Origin: Phocaeicola oris
GTDB taxonomy: Bacteria > Bacteroidota > Bacteroidia > Bacteroidales > Bacteroidaceae
Length of the DNA: 64,000 nt
Direction: 5' to 3'
NCBI RefSeq assembly: GCF_021295095.1
Contig: NZ_JAJLQX010000010.1
Span: 47,000-110,999, forward strand
Position numbers and translations under genes: made by a program
The notes under the pieces: model-generated
Databases searched by the model: none
What the model was told of the DNA's origin: nothing
Seen by the model: only the letters and a program-made list of their open reading frames with translations
Shown: positions 9,527-20,008 of the stretch, piece by piece
Layout of the letters: the number at the start of each line of letters is the position of its first letter
Position numbering within the stretch: position 1 is the first letter of the stretch

Positions 9527-12500
9527 ATGTTAAAAAGAATGCGATCTTTCTTGGCAATCGTTTTAATGATGATTGCTGCAAGTGTCAACGCACAGATTAC
9601 TACCTCTACACTGAGCGGTAAAGTTGTTGATGCAAATGGAGAAGCCATTATTGGCGCAACGGTTCAGGCTACACATACGCCTTCTGGTACACATTATGGA
9701 ACTGTTACCAATATGGATGGACTCTACACTATCCAAGGTATGCGTACGGGCGGCCCTTACACTGTTGAGATTTCCTTTATTGGTTATCAAACGGTAAACT
9801 ATCCTGACGTTAACTTATCACTTGGTGAGATTTTCAATTTGAATACTACATTAAAAGAATCTTCAGAAGTGTTGGATGAGGTTGTGGTTATTGGTACGAC
9901 TTCTAAGTTCAATAATGTGAAGACAGGTGCGTCTACCAATGTCTCGAACAACGACATTATTAATATGCCTACTGTTAATCGTAGTATTTCTGATTTGGCA
10001 AAGCTTTCTCCTTATTCGAACGGAATGAGCTTTGCCGGTGGTGACGGACGTTCTACAAATTTCACTGTTGATGGTGCTAACTTTAACAATAACTTTGGTT
10101 TGAGTTCTGCCCTTCCTGGAGGTGGTACTCCTATTTCTATTGATGCTATTGAGGAAATGCAGATTGTTGTTGCTCCTTATGACGTTCGTCAATCTAACTT
10201 CGTAGGTGGTGGTATCAATGCTGTTACTAAATCCGGTACGAATACATTTAAAGGTACAGTTTATGGCTATTATTATGATCAGAATCTTCGTGGTAACAAG
10301 ATTAATGGCATAAGCTTGAATGGAGATGATGGTAAACGTACAGAAGAGTCTCAGAAGACTTATGGTTTCACTTTAGGTGGCCCTATTATTAAGAATAAGT
10401 TATTCTTCTTTGCTAACTTCGAGAAGAATGATGAGCCACAAGATGTAATTCAGTATCGTCCTTCTTCAGACAAGGTTGCTATTCTTCAGCAGGTTAAAGA
10501 TAAATTGATTAATGATTATGGTTATGATCCAGGTGCATGGGATAACTATCCGGGAGGTAATACAAACACGAAGTATTTGGCTCGTATTGATTGGAATATC
10601 ACTGATAGACATAAATTAGCTGTTCGTTTTAATAAAACCATCAATGAAGTTTGGTATTCTCCGAACGGTAACTCTTGCGATGATAACTATCGTAATCGTG
10701 GGTATAACCGTGCAAGTGAGATATCGACTGCATTCTCTAATAATATGTACAGTCAGAAAAATAATGTTACTTCATTTGCAGGTGAATTGAACAGCCGTTT
10801 CACTGACAAAATTTCTAACCAGTTGATTGTAACTCATACAAACATTGATGATCAGCGTGGTTCAAATTCAGCTTTGTTCCCTCACGTTGATATTATGTCT
10901 GGTGATTATAGTAGCGGTAATTTTATTCCTTATATGTCTTTTGGTCATGAATTATTTTCTTATAATAATGGTGTGACAAATAAGACTACAAACGTTACTG
11001 ATAACTTCACTTACTATGTAGGTAACCATAAGGTTACTGCTGGTGCTCTTTATGAGTACATGACAGCGACTAATTCTTATATGCGTAATGGTACTGGTTA
11101 TTATCGTTTCGCTAATTATCAGGATTTCTTGAATGGTAATCTTCCTTTGAGTTTCGCTTTGACTTATGGTTATGATGGTAATCCTAAACCTGCAGGTGTT
11201 GTTACTTATAATCAGTTTGGCTTTTATGCTCAAGATGATTGGAATATTACTCCAAAATTCAAATTGAATTATGGTGTTCGTGTGGATGCTTTGGTTTTCG
11301 ATGATTCGGATTTGACTACTAATACAGCTATTGCAAACTATAATTTGGGCGGTCGTTTTATTGATACAGGTAAATATCCTTCTACTCATCCTCAAGTTTC
11401 TCCACGTGTAGGTTTTAATTGGGATGTACGTGGTGATAAGAGTTTGGTCATCCGTGGAGGTTCCGGTTTGTTCATGGGCCGTTTGCCATTAGTATTTTTC
11501 ACTAATATGCCACAATATAGTGGTACTATCCAGGGTTCCGTTTTAAAAGGAGACTATAGCTCAAAAATAAGCAATGGTGAAGTTGTATATACAGAAGCTC
11601 AAAGAAAAACTTTAAGTAAACTCGTTTCTGGAGGTAAGATTGTAACAAACACAGACGAAATGATCAGAATCTTAGGCTTACCTACAGCATACGATCCAAC
11701 AAGTACATCTCTGGGATCTAATGCATATATCTCTGCTGTTGACCCGGACTTCAAGATGCCGCAAATTTGGAAATCTTCTATTGCTGTTGATTATCAGATT
11801 CCGGTATCTTTCCCATTGACTGTAACTGGTGAGTTTATGTATAATAAGACTATTTATGGTACAATGGTTTCTGATTGGAATATCAATACTTCAGCTGTTG
11901 CAAATTCAAGATTCAGTGGTGTTGATGACCGTATTGACTATAAAGGTGTTGGTAGTTATACTTACGGATCATCTTCTGCGTATGTAATGACTAATACAAA
12001 GAAAGGGTATGGCTGGAATGCTAATATTACTTTGAAAGCACAACCAACTCAGAACTTGAACTTGATGCTATCTTATACCAAGACAGAGTCTAAGGAAATT
12101 ACTGGTATGCCAGGTTCTGCCGCAAATTCTACTTATACAGGGCTTTATACTGTAAGTGGTGCTGAATTTACAGGCTTGCAGCGTTCACAGTATGTTATTC
12201 CTGATAAGTTATTGTTCAATGTCGGCTACTTTGTACCATTCAAGTTTTTCCATGGTGATGGCTTACATATTAATGCTATTTATACTGCATATTCTCCTAA
12301 TGGATATAGCTACATTTATTCTAATGATATGAATGGTGATGGCAATAGTGCGGATTTGATGTATATTCCTAAGAATGAGACGGAGTTGAACTTTACATCT
12401 GAAGCTGATCGCTCTGCATTCTGGAAGTTCGTTGAGCAGGATAAGTATTTGAGCAGTCATAAAGGAGAATACGCAGAAGCTAATGCTGCTCGCTCTCCTT

Positions 12501-12832
12501 GGGTCCATAAGCTTGATCTTCGTTTGTCTGAGGACTTTACATTCAATATCGGTAAAACTAAACATTCGTTCGAGTTAAGTTGCAGTTTCACTAACGTGTT
12601 GAATATGTTAAACTCTAAGTGGGGAGTTCAGAAGTTCTCTTGTTACCAAACAAGTTTTGGAACAAATACAGTTAGTCCTTTGAAGTATGAAGGCAAGAAC
12701 AATGCCGGTCAGCCAACTTATTCGTTTAATAAGGTAGGCGATGCTTATCCTACAGATACTTTTAATAAGTATTACGTAAATACAGGTCAGACTTGGCACG
12801 TACTTATAGGTTTAAAGTATAAGTTCAATTAA
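9527..12832 (+). CDS. Oar-like TonB-dependent outer membrane receptor
   Basis: A roughly 1101-residue outer membrane receptor. The ATG at 9527 is preferred to an in-frame TTG at 9518, and it gives signal peptide MLKRMRSFLAIVLMMIAASVNAQ with Gln at +1. A carboxypeptidase-regulatory-like domain (STLSGKVVDANGEAIIGATV) is followed by a plug (NFTVDGANFNNNFGLSS) and a long beta-barrel ending in an aromatic-containing strand (GLKYKFN). This length and layout match the Oar-type receptors common in Bacteroidota rather than SusC, and no SusD follows. The ligand is unknown. A TACATTTG box at 9469-9476 is a likely -7 element without a good -33. It is monocistronic, ending in the 12854-12890 hairpin. Confidence 0.88.
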   Translation: MLKRMRSFLAIVLMMIAASVNAQITTSTLSGKVVDANGEAIIGATVQATHTPSGTHYGTVTNMDGLYTIQGMRTGGPYTVEISFIGYQTVNYPDVNLSLGEIFNLNTTLKESSEVLDEVVVIGTTSKFNNVKTGASTNVSNNDIINMPTVNRSISDLAKLSPYSNGMSFAGGDGRSTNFTVDGANFNNNFGLSSALPGGGTPISIDAIEEMQIVVAPYDVRQSNFVGGGINAVTKSGTNTFKGTVYGYYYDQNLRGNKINGISLNGDDGKRTEESQKTYGFTLGGPIIKNKLFFFANFEKNDEPQDVIQYRPSSDKVAILQQVKDKLINDYGYDPGAWDNYPGGNTNTKYLARIDWNITDRHKLAVRFNKTINEVWYSPNGNSCDDNYRNRGYNRASEISTAFSNNMYSQKNNVTSFAGELNSRFTDKISNQLIVTHTNIDDQRGSNSALFPHVDIMSGDYSSGNFIPYMSFGHELFSYNNGVTNKTTNVTDNFTYYVGNHKVTAGALYEYMTATNSYMRNGTGYYRFANYQDFLNGNLPLSFALTYGYDGNPKPAGVVTYNQFGFYAQDDWNITPKFKLNYGVRVDALVFDDSDLTTNTAIANYNLGGRFIDTGKYPSTHPQVSPRVGFNWDVRGDKSLVIRGGSGLFMGRLPLVFFTNMPQYSGTIQGSVLKGDYSSKISNGEVVYTEAQRKTLSKLVSGGKIVTNTDEMIRILGLPTAYDPTSTSLGSNAYISAVDPDFKMPQIWKSSIAVDYQIPVSFPLTVTGEFMYNKTIYGTMVSDWNINTSAVANSRFSGVDDRIDYKGVGSYTYGSSSAYVMTNTKKGYGWNANITLKAQPTQNLNLMLSYTKTESKEITGMPGSAANSTYTGLYTVSGAEFTGLQRSQYVIPDKLLFNVGYFVPFKFFHGDGLHINAIYTAYSPNGYSYIYSNDMNGDGNSADLMYIPKNETELNFTSEADRSAFWKFVEQDKYLSSHKGEYAEANAARSPWVHKLDLRLSEDFTFNIGKTKHSFELSCSFTNVLNMLNSKWGVQKFSCYQTSFGTNTVSPLKYEGKNNAGQPTYSFNKVGDAYPTDTFNKYYVNTGQTWHVLIGLKYKFN

Positions 12833-12853
12833 TTTAGGATATTTCTAATAAAG

Positions 12854-12890
12854 ATAAGCCAACTGATTTGCAATGAATCAGTTGGCTTAT
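12854..12890 (+). terminator. Perfect 15-bp inverted repeat, terminator of the TonB receptor
   Basis: ATAAGCCAACTGATT (12854-12868) and its exact complement (12876-12890) with a 7-nt loop lie 22 bp after the receptor stop. The right arm is followed by TTCTT. The remaining gap to 13188 holds the korA promoter and nothing else recognised. Confidence 0.82.
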
Positions 12891-13113
12891 TTCTTATAAA
12901 ATTGATTGCGCCTAAAACATCATTATATGCTGGTATATATAATAGGGGTTATTTTGTTGCTATAGCCTGCTAACCATAAAGAGATAGTCTCTATTGCCGC
13001 GTGGTTTATGTTGGCAGAGCTCTTTCTTTTCTTCTTTCTTTCACATTCTGATAGATTATAAAAGTTAATTCCTTCTTTTAACGTATTATTAAAAGAATAA
13101 AAATTGAATTTCT

Positions 13114-13145
13114 TTTGGGAATGTCTTTAAACTTTGCGAACTTTG
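13114..13145 (+). promoter_or_regulatory. Probable korAB promoter (Bacteroidota type)
   Basis: TTTG at 13114-13117, a 20-nt spacer, then GAACTTTG at 13138-13145 fits the TTTG/TAnnTTTG consensus with one mismatch. It lies about 45 bp upstream of the korA start. Confidence 0.6.
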
Positions 13146-13188
13146 TTGCTACGAATAATTAACTCATTATAACCTTAAATATTTTGAT

Positions 13189-15033
13189 ATGGCAGATGAA
13201 ATGATTGTCAAGGAATTGGACCATGTTGTTGTCCGTTTCTCAGGCGATTCAGGTGACGGTATGCAACTTGCGGGAAACATTTTTTCGAATGTTTCGGCAA
13301 CGGTTGGTAATGACATCAGTACATTCCCGGATTATCCTGCGGATATTCGCGCTCCACAAGGTTCTTTGAATGGAGTGTCTGGGTTTCAGATTCATGTAGG
13401 TGCAGGAAAGGTTTACACACCAGGTGATCAATGTGATGTCTTAGTAGCAATGAATGCTGCAGCCTTAAAGACGCAGTACAAATTTGCTAAATCTACAGCT
13501 TGTATCATTATTGATACAGACAGTTTTAAAGAGGCTGATTTAAAGAAAGCCGAGTTTAAGACAGATAATCCTATTGAGGAAATGGGTATTAAGCAGGATG
13601 TTATTGCTGCTCCTATCACCCAGATGGTAAAAGACTGTTTGGCAGATTCGGGAATGGATAATAAGTCTGTCTTGAAATGTCGTAACATGTTTGCTTTAGG
13701 TTTAGTTTGTTGGCTGTTTAATCGCGATTTAGAGATTGCGGCTAAGTTCCTTCGTGAGAAATTCGCAAAGAAACCGGAAGTTGCAGAAGCTAATATCAAG
13801 GTGATTTATGCCGGTTATGATTATGGGCATAACACACATGCATCTGTCGATCATACCTATAAAATAGAATCGAAAACAAAAGCTCCCGGTAAATATATGG
13901 ATATTAGCGGTAATAAAGCAACGGCTTATGGATTGATTGCTGCTGCTGAACGTGCCGGATTAAGACTGTATTTGGGTTCTTATCCCATTACTCCTGCCAC
14001 TGATATTCTTCACGAGTTGGCTAAGCATAAATCATTAGGCATTACAACTGTTCAGTGCGAGGATGAGATTTCAGGTTGCGCCTCTTCTGTTGGCGCGTCT
14101 TTTGGTGGAGCTTTAGCTGTTACTTCTACTTCCGGCCCGGGTATATGCTTAAAGTCGGAAGCAATGAATTTGGCTGTTATCACAGAGTTACCTTTGGTAA
14201 TTATTGATGTTCAACGCGGAGGCCCTTCTACCGGCCTTCCCACCAAGTCAGAACAGACAGACCTTTTACAAGCTCTTTACGGACGCAACGGTGAGTCTCC
14301 AATGCCTGTGATTGCGGCTACTTCTCCAACGGATTGTTTTGATGCTGCTTATATGGCTTGTAAAATAGCGTTGGAACACATGACACCGGTCATTTTATTG
14401 ACGGATGGCTTTATCGGTAACGGTTCAAGTGCTTGGCGTTTGCCCGATATCTCCAAATATCCGGCTATTGAACCTCCTTATGTTAAGCCGGAACAGGCAG
14501 GACACTATACTCCGTATATGCGCAATCCTGAAACATTTGTTCGTTACTGGGCTGTTCCCGGTCAGGAAGGTTATACTCATATATTAGGAGGCTTGGAGAA
14601 AGATAGTGATACCGGCGCTATTTCTACCGACGCGGAGAATCATAATAAGATGTGTCATCTTCGTGCAGAGAAGGTCGCTCATATTCAGGTTCCTGATCTG
14701 GAAGTGGTTGGAGATAAGGATGCCGATCTGTTGATTGTCGGCTTTGGCAGTACTTACGGCCATTTGTATTCAGCTATGTCTGAAATGCAAAAAGAAGGGA
14801 AGAAAGTTGCTTTGGTACAGTTCAAGTATATTAATCCGTTGCCAAAGAACACAGCTGAGGTGTTGAAACGTTATAAGAAGGTTGTTGTTGCAGAACAGAA
14901 TCTTGGTCAGTTTGCAGGTTATTTACGTATGAAGATTGACGGTTTTGTACCTTATCAGTATAATGAAGTGAAAGGTCAGCCTTTCCAGATTCATGAACTG
15001 GTTACTGCATTCAACAAAATTTTATCCATCTAA
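13189..15033 (+). CDS. korA: 2-oxoacid:ferredoxin oxidoreductase, fused gamma-alpha subunit (KorA type)
   Basis: A 614-residue cytosolic subunit of 2-oxoglutarate (or related 2-oxoacid):ferredoxin oxidoreductase. This enzyme decarboxylates the 2-oxoacid to its acyl-CoA and reduces ferredoxin in the anaerobic reductive branch of the TCA cycle. Residues about 10-195 are the gamma domain (FSGDSGDGMQLAGNI). From about 235 to the end are the alpha-subunit domains I and II (GSYPITPATDILHELAK, TSTSGPGICLKSEA, and QRGGPSTGLPTKSEQTD). The fused gamma-alpha arrangement is normal for Kor-type enzymes. KorB follows after 15 bp, so the pair makes the complete enzyme. Substrate preference for 2-oxoglutarate over branched-chain oxoacids is inferred from overall similarity. 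Confidence 0.93.
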   Translation: MADEMIVKELDHVVVRFSGDSGDGMQLAGNIFSNVSATVGNDISTFPDYPADIRAPQGSLNGVSGFQIHVGAGKVYTPGDQCDVLVAMNAAALKTQYKFAKSTACIIIDTDSFKEADLKKAEFKTDNPIEEMGIKQDVIAAPITQMVKDCLADSGMDNKSVLKCRNMFALGLVCWLFNRDLEIAAKFLREKFAKKPEVAEANIKVIYAGYDYGHNTHASVDHTYKIESKTKAPGKYMDISGNKATAYGLIAAAERAGLRLYLGSYPITPATDILHELAKHKSLGITTVQCEDEISGCASSVGASFGGALAVTSTSGPGICLKSEAMNLAVITELPLVIIDVQRGGPSTGLPTKSEQTDLLQALYGRNGESPMPVIAATSPTDCFDAAYMACKIALEHMTPVILLTDGFIGNGSSAWRLPDISKYPAIEPPYVKPEQAGHYTPYMRNPETFVRYWAVPGQEGYTHILGGLEKDSDTGAISTDAENHNKMCHLRAEKVAHIQVPDLEVVGDKDADLLIVGFGSTYGHLYSAMSEMQKEGKKVALVQFKYINPLPKNTAEVLKRYKKVVVAEQNLGQFAGYLRMKIDGFVPYQYNEVKGQPFQIHELVTAFNKILSI

Positions 15034-15048
15034 AAGAAGACGCATACT

Positions 15049-16053
15049 ATGAGTGAATATACAATTACTGATTTTAAAAAAGGACAGCCTCGTTGGTGTC
15101 CGGGGTGTGGTGACCATTTCTTTTTGGCATCACTGCACAAAGCAATGGCTGAGTTAGGTATTGCTCCTTATAATACAGCTGTAATCTCAGGAATCGGTTG
15201 CTCAAGCCGTTTACCTTATTATATGAATACTTACGCTATGCAGACTATTCATGGTCGTGCAGCTTCTATCTCTACGGGATTTAAAGTTGTACGTCCTGAC
15301 ATCACAGTATGGCAAGTCTCAGGCGATGGCGATGGTTTGGCTATCGGTGGTAATCACTATATCCATGCTATCCGTCGTAATATTGATATTAACATGATTC
15401 TTTTGAATAACCGTATTTATGGTTTGACAAAAGGCCAGTATTCGCCGACTTCTCCTCGTGGATTTGTTAGTAAGTCTTCTCCTTATGGCACTGTTGAAGA
15501 TCCGTTCCATCCGGCAGAACTTTGTTTCGGCGCTCGTGGTCGTTTCTTTGCTCGTACCGTTGCGACAGATGCTCCGGGTACAGTTGCCATTTTGAAAGCT
15601 GCGGCTCAACATAAGGGGGCTGCTGTTTGCGAGATTCTTCAGAATTGTGTTATCTTTAATAATGGTGCTTACGATGCCATCTATACCAAAGAAGGCCGTG
15701 CCAAGAATACAATTTATCTGGAACATGGTAAACCTATGCTGTTTGGAGAGAGTCATGAATTTGGCTTGATGCAAGAAGGCTTTGGCTTAAAGGTGGTGAA
15801 GCTGGGCGAGAATGGGGTTACCGAAAAAGATATTCTTATTCATGATGCTCATTGTCAGGATAATACGTTGCAGTTGAAGTTGGCTTTGATGGAAGGTCCC
15901 GACTTCCCTGTTGCGCTTGGTGTTATCCGTGATGTTGATGCTCCTACCTATAATGAAGCTGTTGATGCACAGATAGAAGAAGTAAAAGGAAAGAAGAAGT
16001 ATCACAACTTCAATGAGTTGCTGATGACAAATGATATTTGGGAGGTGAAATAA
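15049..16053 (+). CDS. korB: 2-oxoacid:ferredoxin oxidoreductase beta subunit (KorB type)
   Basis: A 334-residue subunit that binds thiamine diphosphate and a 4Fe-4S cluster. The Cys pair in RWCPGCGDHFF (about 17-20) and SGIGCSSRLPYY supply cluster ligands. GDGDGLAIGGNH with the downstream NNRIYGLTKGQ is the ThDP/Mg motif. It works with KorA, which is encoded 15 bp upstream. No separate ferredoxin-like delta subunit is present, which is usual for the two-subunit form. A strong hairpin terminator at 16083-16118 ends the operon. Confidence 0.94.
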   Translation: MSEYTITDFKKGQPRWCPGCGDHFFLASLHKAMAELGIAPYNTAVISGIGCSSRLPYYMNTYAMQTIHGRAASISTGFKVVRPDITVWQVSGDGDGLAIGGNHYIHAIRRNIDINMILLNNRIYGLTKGQYSPTSPRGFVSKSSPYGTVEDPFHPAELCFGARGRFFARTVATDAPGTVAILKAAAQHKGAAVCEILQNCVIFNNGAYDAIYTKEGRAKNTIYLEHGKPMLFGESHEFGLMQEGFGLKVVKLGENGVTEKDILIHDAHCQDNTLQLKLALMEGPDFPVALGVIRDVDAPTYNEAVDAQIEEVKGKKKYHNFNELLMTNDIWEVK

Positions 16054-16082
16054 TCAAATCCCGTGTTTGTAGATTTTGGGTT

Positions 16083-16118
16083 AAGGCTGAATTCCTTTTT
16101 TGGAGTTCAGCCTTTTTT
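16083..16118 (+). terminator. Rho-independent terminator of korAB
   Basis: AAGGCTGAATTCC (16083-16095) pairs with GGAGTTCAGCCTT (16102-16114) with one G-T pair, and a T-run extends to 16118. Confidence 0.85.
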
Positions 16119-16128
16119 GTTGCTTTAC

Positions 16129-17245
16129 CCCAAATCGGTCATTAGGATTTCTCGGTGTCGTATGGCAGTGAGAATTTCTTTATCTTTTCCCATATAGATA
16201 GAAATGATTTCCTCGTTTTTAGCGACCTGGCCAGATAAAGGATATGCTTATCTTTCGTCTTGCCCAGATACGCAGGTGTTGATATGAGTTCATAGCGTAT
16301 GGTCTTAAGGAACTGCTTTTTGTCGGAGTTAATCATAGCATGCCTAAAAAGCGAAAGGAAATTGTATGCCATAATGATGAAATTCCCGCAAGCCTCCGTA
16401 CCTCAGAAGTTGTCCATAACAAAATCGTCTATGGAGAAGTCGCACTTTACCCCTGGCTTCCAGATAGTCAAGTATGTCCTTTGCAAAGAAACCGCTGTCC
16501 ATACGGACTAATCCCACCCGCTTGTTTTGAAGCCTTGAGAACGTGTCGTCAAGGAAGGCAAGGTAGTTGGTGCTTGCGGAGGTGTTGCCCGGTCGCAGCC
16601 AATAGTTTTCACATCCGAAACGAAGGCAAGAAGAGGATGGCGCGACAGACGGCCCGGTCGCTTGGGGGGGTATCCTTTGGCAGTCCCCTCCTGAAAGCCC
16701 TCTCGGACTATGACCGTAGAATCAAAGTCCAGGGTGTAATTGTCAAACAACAGTTCCGAGAAGAACCAACTGAACAGTTCACCAAACACACGTTGGTTGA
16801 CGCCCTGTGAGAATTTGCAGAAATAACGCTGATAAGCACGATGATCTGCTTCACGCTCCCAGCCCAACAGTTTGCAGAGTGCCTGATCATAACGTACCAC
16901 GTCAAGGTGGCCAAAGCAGTTCGCGCCACACCATACACCGGCGAACAACCCCAAAATGAGTTGTGCAGGTTTGTAACCTCTGTTGGAATCTTGAACAGGG
17001 ATGCCACTTTGCGCAAGATGCTCTTCAAAACGGCATTTCACAAGCATCTTGAAGAACAAGGAAAGTCCACCGAAAGGAGTGATTTCCTTATTCACGAACT
17101 TTATATCACAGTCTCGTATCATAATATATGGCATTTTGTCGTGGTAAAGTTAGCAAGTAACTATGAATCAAAGATATATGAAATCATTTTTCTAATGGCG
17201 GTCATTAGAAAAAGATGATAACAATGCTCTAATGACCGATTTGGG
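16129..17245 (-). mobile_element. Decayed IS1380-family insertion sequence
   Basis: The element is bounded by 17-bp perfect terminal inverted repeats: CCCAAATCGGTCATTAG at 16129-16145 and its complement at 17229-17245. They are flanked by TTTAC on the left and TTTAT on the right, a probable imperfect target duplication. At 1117 bp it is shorter than the roughly 1.5 kb or more expected for the family. The transposase inside is broken by a frameshift, a stop and an internal deletion. It sits between the korAB terminator and the nrdDG leader, so it disrupts no gene. Confidence 0.85.
16142..17134 (-). pseudogene. Remnant of IS1380-type transposase
   Basis: On the minus strand the frame opens at 17134 and gives about 175 residues of a DDE transposase N-terminus (RGYKPAQLILGLFAGVWCGANCFGHLD, and TLDFDSTVIVREG with the first catalytic Asp). 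A one-base loss in the A-run near 16605-16608 shifts the frame. The shifted frame continues with NYWLRPGNTS and VGLVRMDSGFFAKDILDYLE, containing the next conserved Asp. After ...LEARG an internal deletion joins directly to DDFVMDNF, where a TGG-to-TGA change gives a stop. The C-terminal part (MAYNFLSLFRHAMIN onward) is readable to 16142. This copy cannot encode active transposase. Confidence 0.85.
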
Positions 17246-17890
17246 TTTATAATAAACTCTGTCCGATTGTTGAAGAAACCAACGAATTAGAAATAAGATA
17301 CGAACAAATACAACAAGGCTATAAAAAAACGGGCAGAGTAAACGTTTTCGGAATACACATACAGAATACATGATGGAGACTTTATACAAATTAAAACATC
17401 AAATTTATGAATAAATTTATTTTACATTAATATTTCAACAAAAAGGAAAAAGTTTCCATTTTTTAGAATATCTATATTCAATTATAAAAACATTTTCCTA
17501 TTTTCTATAATAAGAATAAATGCCCAAAAATCAACTTCTCATAAATAATAAAGGAAGAAATCAAGCATGGACAATTTTCATTTCCTTTATTTCTTTGGTT
17601 TTCAAAAGTATCATTTAATATTTTCTCCTTCGTTATAAATATTATATATATTATTAATTATCATATAATTATAGATCCATCTTCTCACTTTTACATTTCA
17701 TTCTTTTCTTTTTTGAAAAATATTTCACTACTTTCTTGATATATAATCAGAAAATTAATATACCTTTGCTTCCACATATATGATTTCTTAAAAAGAAAAA
17801 GTTAATTTAATGTTTTACGACATAAAGTTGCTCAAAATAGGAAACAATTTAAATCATAAAAAATAAAAAGTTCTCCAAAATAAAGATGCC
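17246..17890. other. AT-rich gap and leader before nrdD
   Basis: This 645-bp stretch between the IS remnant and nrdD is very AT-rich with no credible gene. Near its right end TTGA (17736-17739), a 21-nt spacer and TACCTTTG (17761-17768) form a plausible promoter, giving an mRNA leader of about 115 nt. Nothing else is recognised. A regulatory site for an NrdR- or FNR-like factor was looked for by eye and not convincingly seen. Confidence 0.5.
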
Positions 17891-19996
17891 ATGGAAATAA
17901 AAAACTTTACAATTACAAAACGTAACGGTACGACTGACCGTTTCTCTCTCGACAAAATTATGAATGCAATCATAAAAGCATTCAACTCTGTAGAAGAACC
18001 TATTGACTTAGGTAATCTTTCTAAAATTATCAGTCACTTGGATATTAAAGAAGGAATTAAAGTAGAAGACATCCAGAATCAGGTAGAGGAAGCGTTGATG
18101 AAAGAAGGGCACTATAAAGTAGCCAAATCATTTATGCTTTATCGCCAACGTCATACAGAAGACCGTGAGGTGATGGAAAAAATGAAATTCCTTTCCGATT
18201 ACTGCCAAGCAGCAAACGCTGCGACCGGCTCAAAGTATGATTCAAACGCAAATGTAGAGCATAAAAACATTGCAACGCTCATTGGAGAATTACCAAAATC
18301 CAATTTCATTCGATTAAATCGCCGCTTACTGACCGAACGCATTAAGAAAATGTATGGAAAAGAGTTGGCCGACGAATACATTGATAAGCTGCAACATCAT
18401 TTTATATATAAAAATGACGAAACAAGTTTAGCAAATTACTGCGCGTCTATTACTATGTATCCATGGTTGATTGGAGGAACTTCTTCCATCGGAGGCAATT
18501 CCACAGCTCCAACCAATCTGAAATCTTTCTGTGGTGGCTTTATTAATATGGTATTTATGGTATCAAGCATGTTAAGCGGTGCTTGCGCTACTCCGGAATT
18601 TCTGATGTATATGAATTATTTCATTGGGTTGGAATACGGAAAAGAATATTATAAAGAAGCCGATAAAGTGGTTGATCTATCCAATCGTCACCGTACTATT
18701 GATAAAGTAATTACCGATTGCTTTGAACAAGTGGTTTATTCCATTAATCAACCAACTGGTGCCCGCAACTACCAAGCTGTATTCTGGAACATTGCCTATT
18801 ATGACAAATATTACTTCCAAAGTTTATTTGGCAACTTCTATTTCCCTGATGGGTCACAGCCTGACTGGGAAAGTCTCTCATGGTTACAAAAACGTTTCAT
18901 GAAATGGTTCAATAAAGAGCGAACAAAAGCCGTGCTCACTTTCCCGGTTGAAACTATGGCGCTGTTAAGTAAAGATGGAGATGTAATGGATGAAGAATGG
19001 GGAGATTTTACATCTGAAATGTATGCGGAGGGGCATTCTTTCTTTACTTACATGAGCGATAACGCCGACTCTTTGAGCTCATGTTGTCGCTTACGCAATG
19101 AAATTCAAGATAATGGGTTCAGCTATACTTTAGGCGCAGGCGGTGTATCAACCGGTTCAAAGAGTGTATTGACCATCAACTTAAACCGATGCGTTCAGTA
19201 TGCCAAGAACAAGAATATAGACTACATTGAATTTTTGGATCATATCATTGACCTGTGCCATAAAGTTCAATTAGCCTATAATGAGAACTTGAAAGAATTA
19301 CAGAAAAATGGAATGCTTCCGTTGTTCGATGCCGGTTATATCAATTTAGGGCGCCAATATTTAACAATCGGAGTAAACGGATTAGTTGAAGCTGCTGAAT
19401 TTATAGGATTAAAAATCAACGATAACCCGGATTATTTGCACTTTGTACAATCCATTCTTGGTGAAATAGAAAAATATAACAAACAATACAGAACGAAAGA
19501 TGTGCTTTTCAACTGTGAAATGATTCCGGCTGAAAACGTAGGTGTCAAGCATGCCAAATGGGATCGGGAAGACGGGTACTTTGTACCACGCGATTGCTAT
19601 AACAGTTATTTCTATATTGTAGAAGATGAAAGCCTTAGTATCATCGATAAGTTTAAAATGCACGGTCGCCCGTATATTGAACACTTAACCGGTGGCTCTG
19701 CTCTTCACATGAATTTGGAAGAACATCTGTCACAGCCACAGTATCGTCAGTTACTAAGGGTTGCGGCAAAAGAAGGCTGTAACTACTTTACTTTTAACAT
19801 TCCAAATACGATTTGCAATGATTGCGGACATATTGATAAACGATACCTGCATGAGTGCCCTGTTTGCCATAATAAAAATGTGGATTATATGACTCGTATC
19901 ATAGGTTATTTAAAACGAGTAAGCAACTTTTCTGAGGCTCGTCAGCAAGAGGAACATCGTCGCTTCTACGCGGGTACAGAGAAAATGACCAAATAA
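17891..19996 (+). CDS. nrdD: Anaerobic (class III) ribonucleoside-triphosphate reductase
   Basis: A 701-residue cytosolic glycyl-radical enzyme that reduces ribonucleotides to deoxyribonucleotides without oxygen. The N-terminus (about 3-95, TKRNGTTDRFSLDKIMNAI) is an ATP-cone, which senses dATP/ATP. The central barrel includes GGNSTAPTNLKSFCGG and SDNADSLSSCCRLRNE with catalytic Cys residues. The C-terminal zinc site is C642, C645, C656 and C659, and the glycyl radical is expected at G672 in RIIGYLKR. The activating enzyme NrdG is encoded 12 bp downstream. The enzyme fits strictly anaerobic growth. Length and motifs are complete. Confidence 0.96.
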   Translation: MEIKNFTITKRNGTTDRFSLDKIMNAIIKAFNSVEEPIDLGNLSKIISHLDIKEGIKVEDIQNQVEEALMKEGHYKVAKSFMLYRQRHTEDREVMEKMKFLSDYCQAANAATGSKYDSNANVEHKNIATLIGELPKSNFIRLNRRLLTERIKKMYGKELADEYIDKLQHHFIYKNDETSLANYCASITMYPWLIGGTSSIGGNSTAPTNLKSFCGGFINMVFMVSSMLSGACATPEFLMYMNYFIGLEYGKEYYKEADKVVDLSNRHRTIDKVITDCFEQVVYSINQPTGARNYQAVFWNIAYYDKYYFQSLFGNFYFPDGSQPDWESLSWLQKRFMKWFNKERTKAVLTFPVETMALLSKDGDVMDEEWGDFTSEMYAEGHSFFTYMSDNADSLSSCCRLRNEIQDNGFSYTLGAGGVSTGSKSVLTINLNRCVQYAKNKNIDYIEFLDHIIDLCHKVQLAYNENLKELQKNGMLPLFDAGYINLGRQYLTIGVNGLVEAAEFIGLKINDNPDYLHFVQSILGEIEKYNKQYRTKDVLFNCEMIPAENVGVKHAKWDREDGYFVPRDCYNSYFYIVEDESLSIIDKFKMHGRPYIEHLTGGSALHMNLEEHLSQPQYRQLLRVAAKEGCNYFTFNIPNTICNDCGHIDKRYLHECPVCHNKNVDYMTRIIGYLKRVSNFSEARQQEEHRRFYAGTEKMTK

Positions 19997-20008
19997 AAAG
20001 AAATAACA

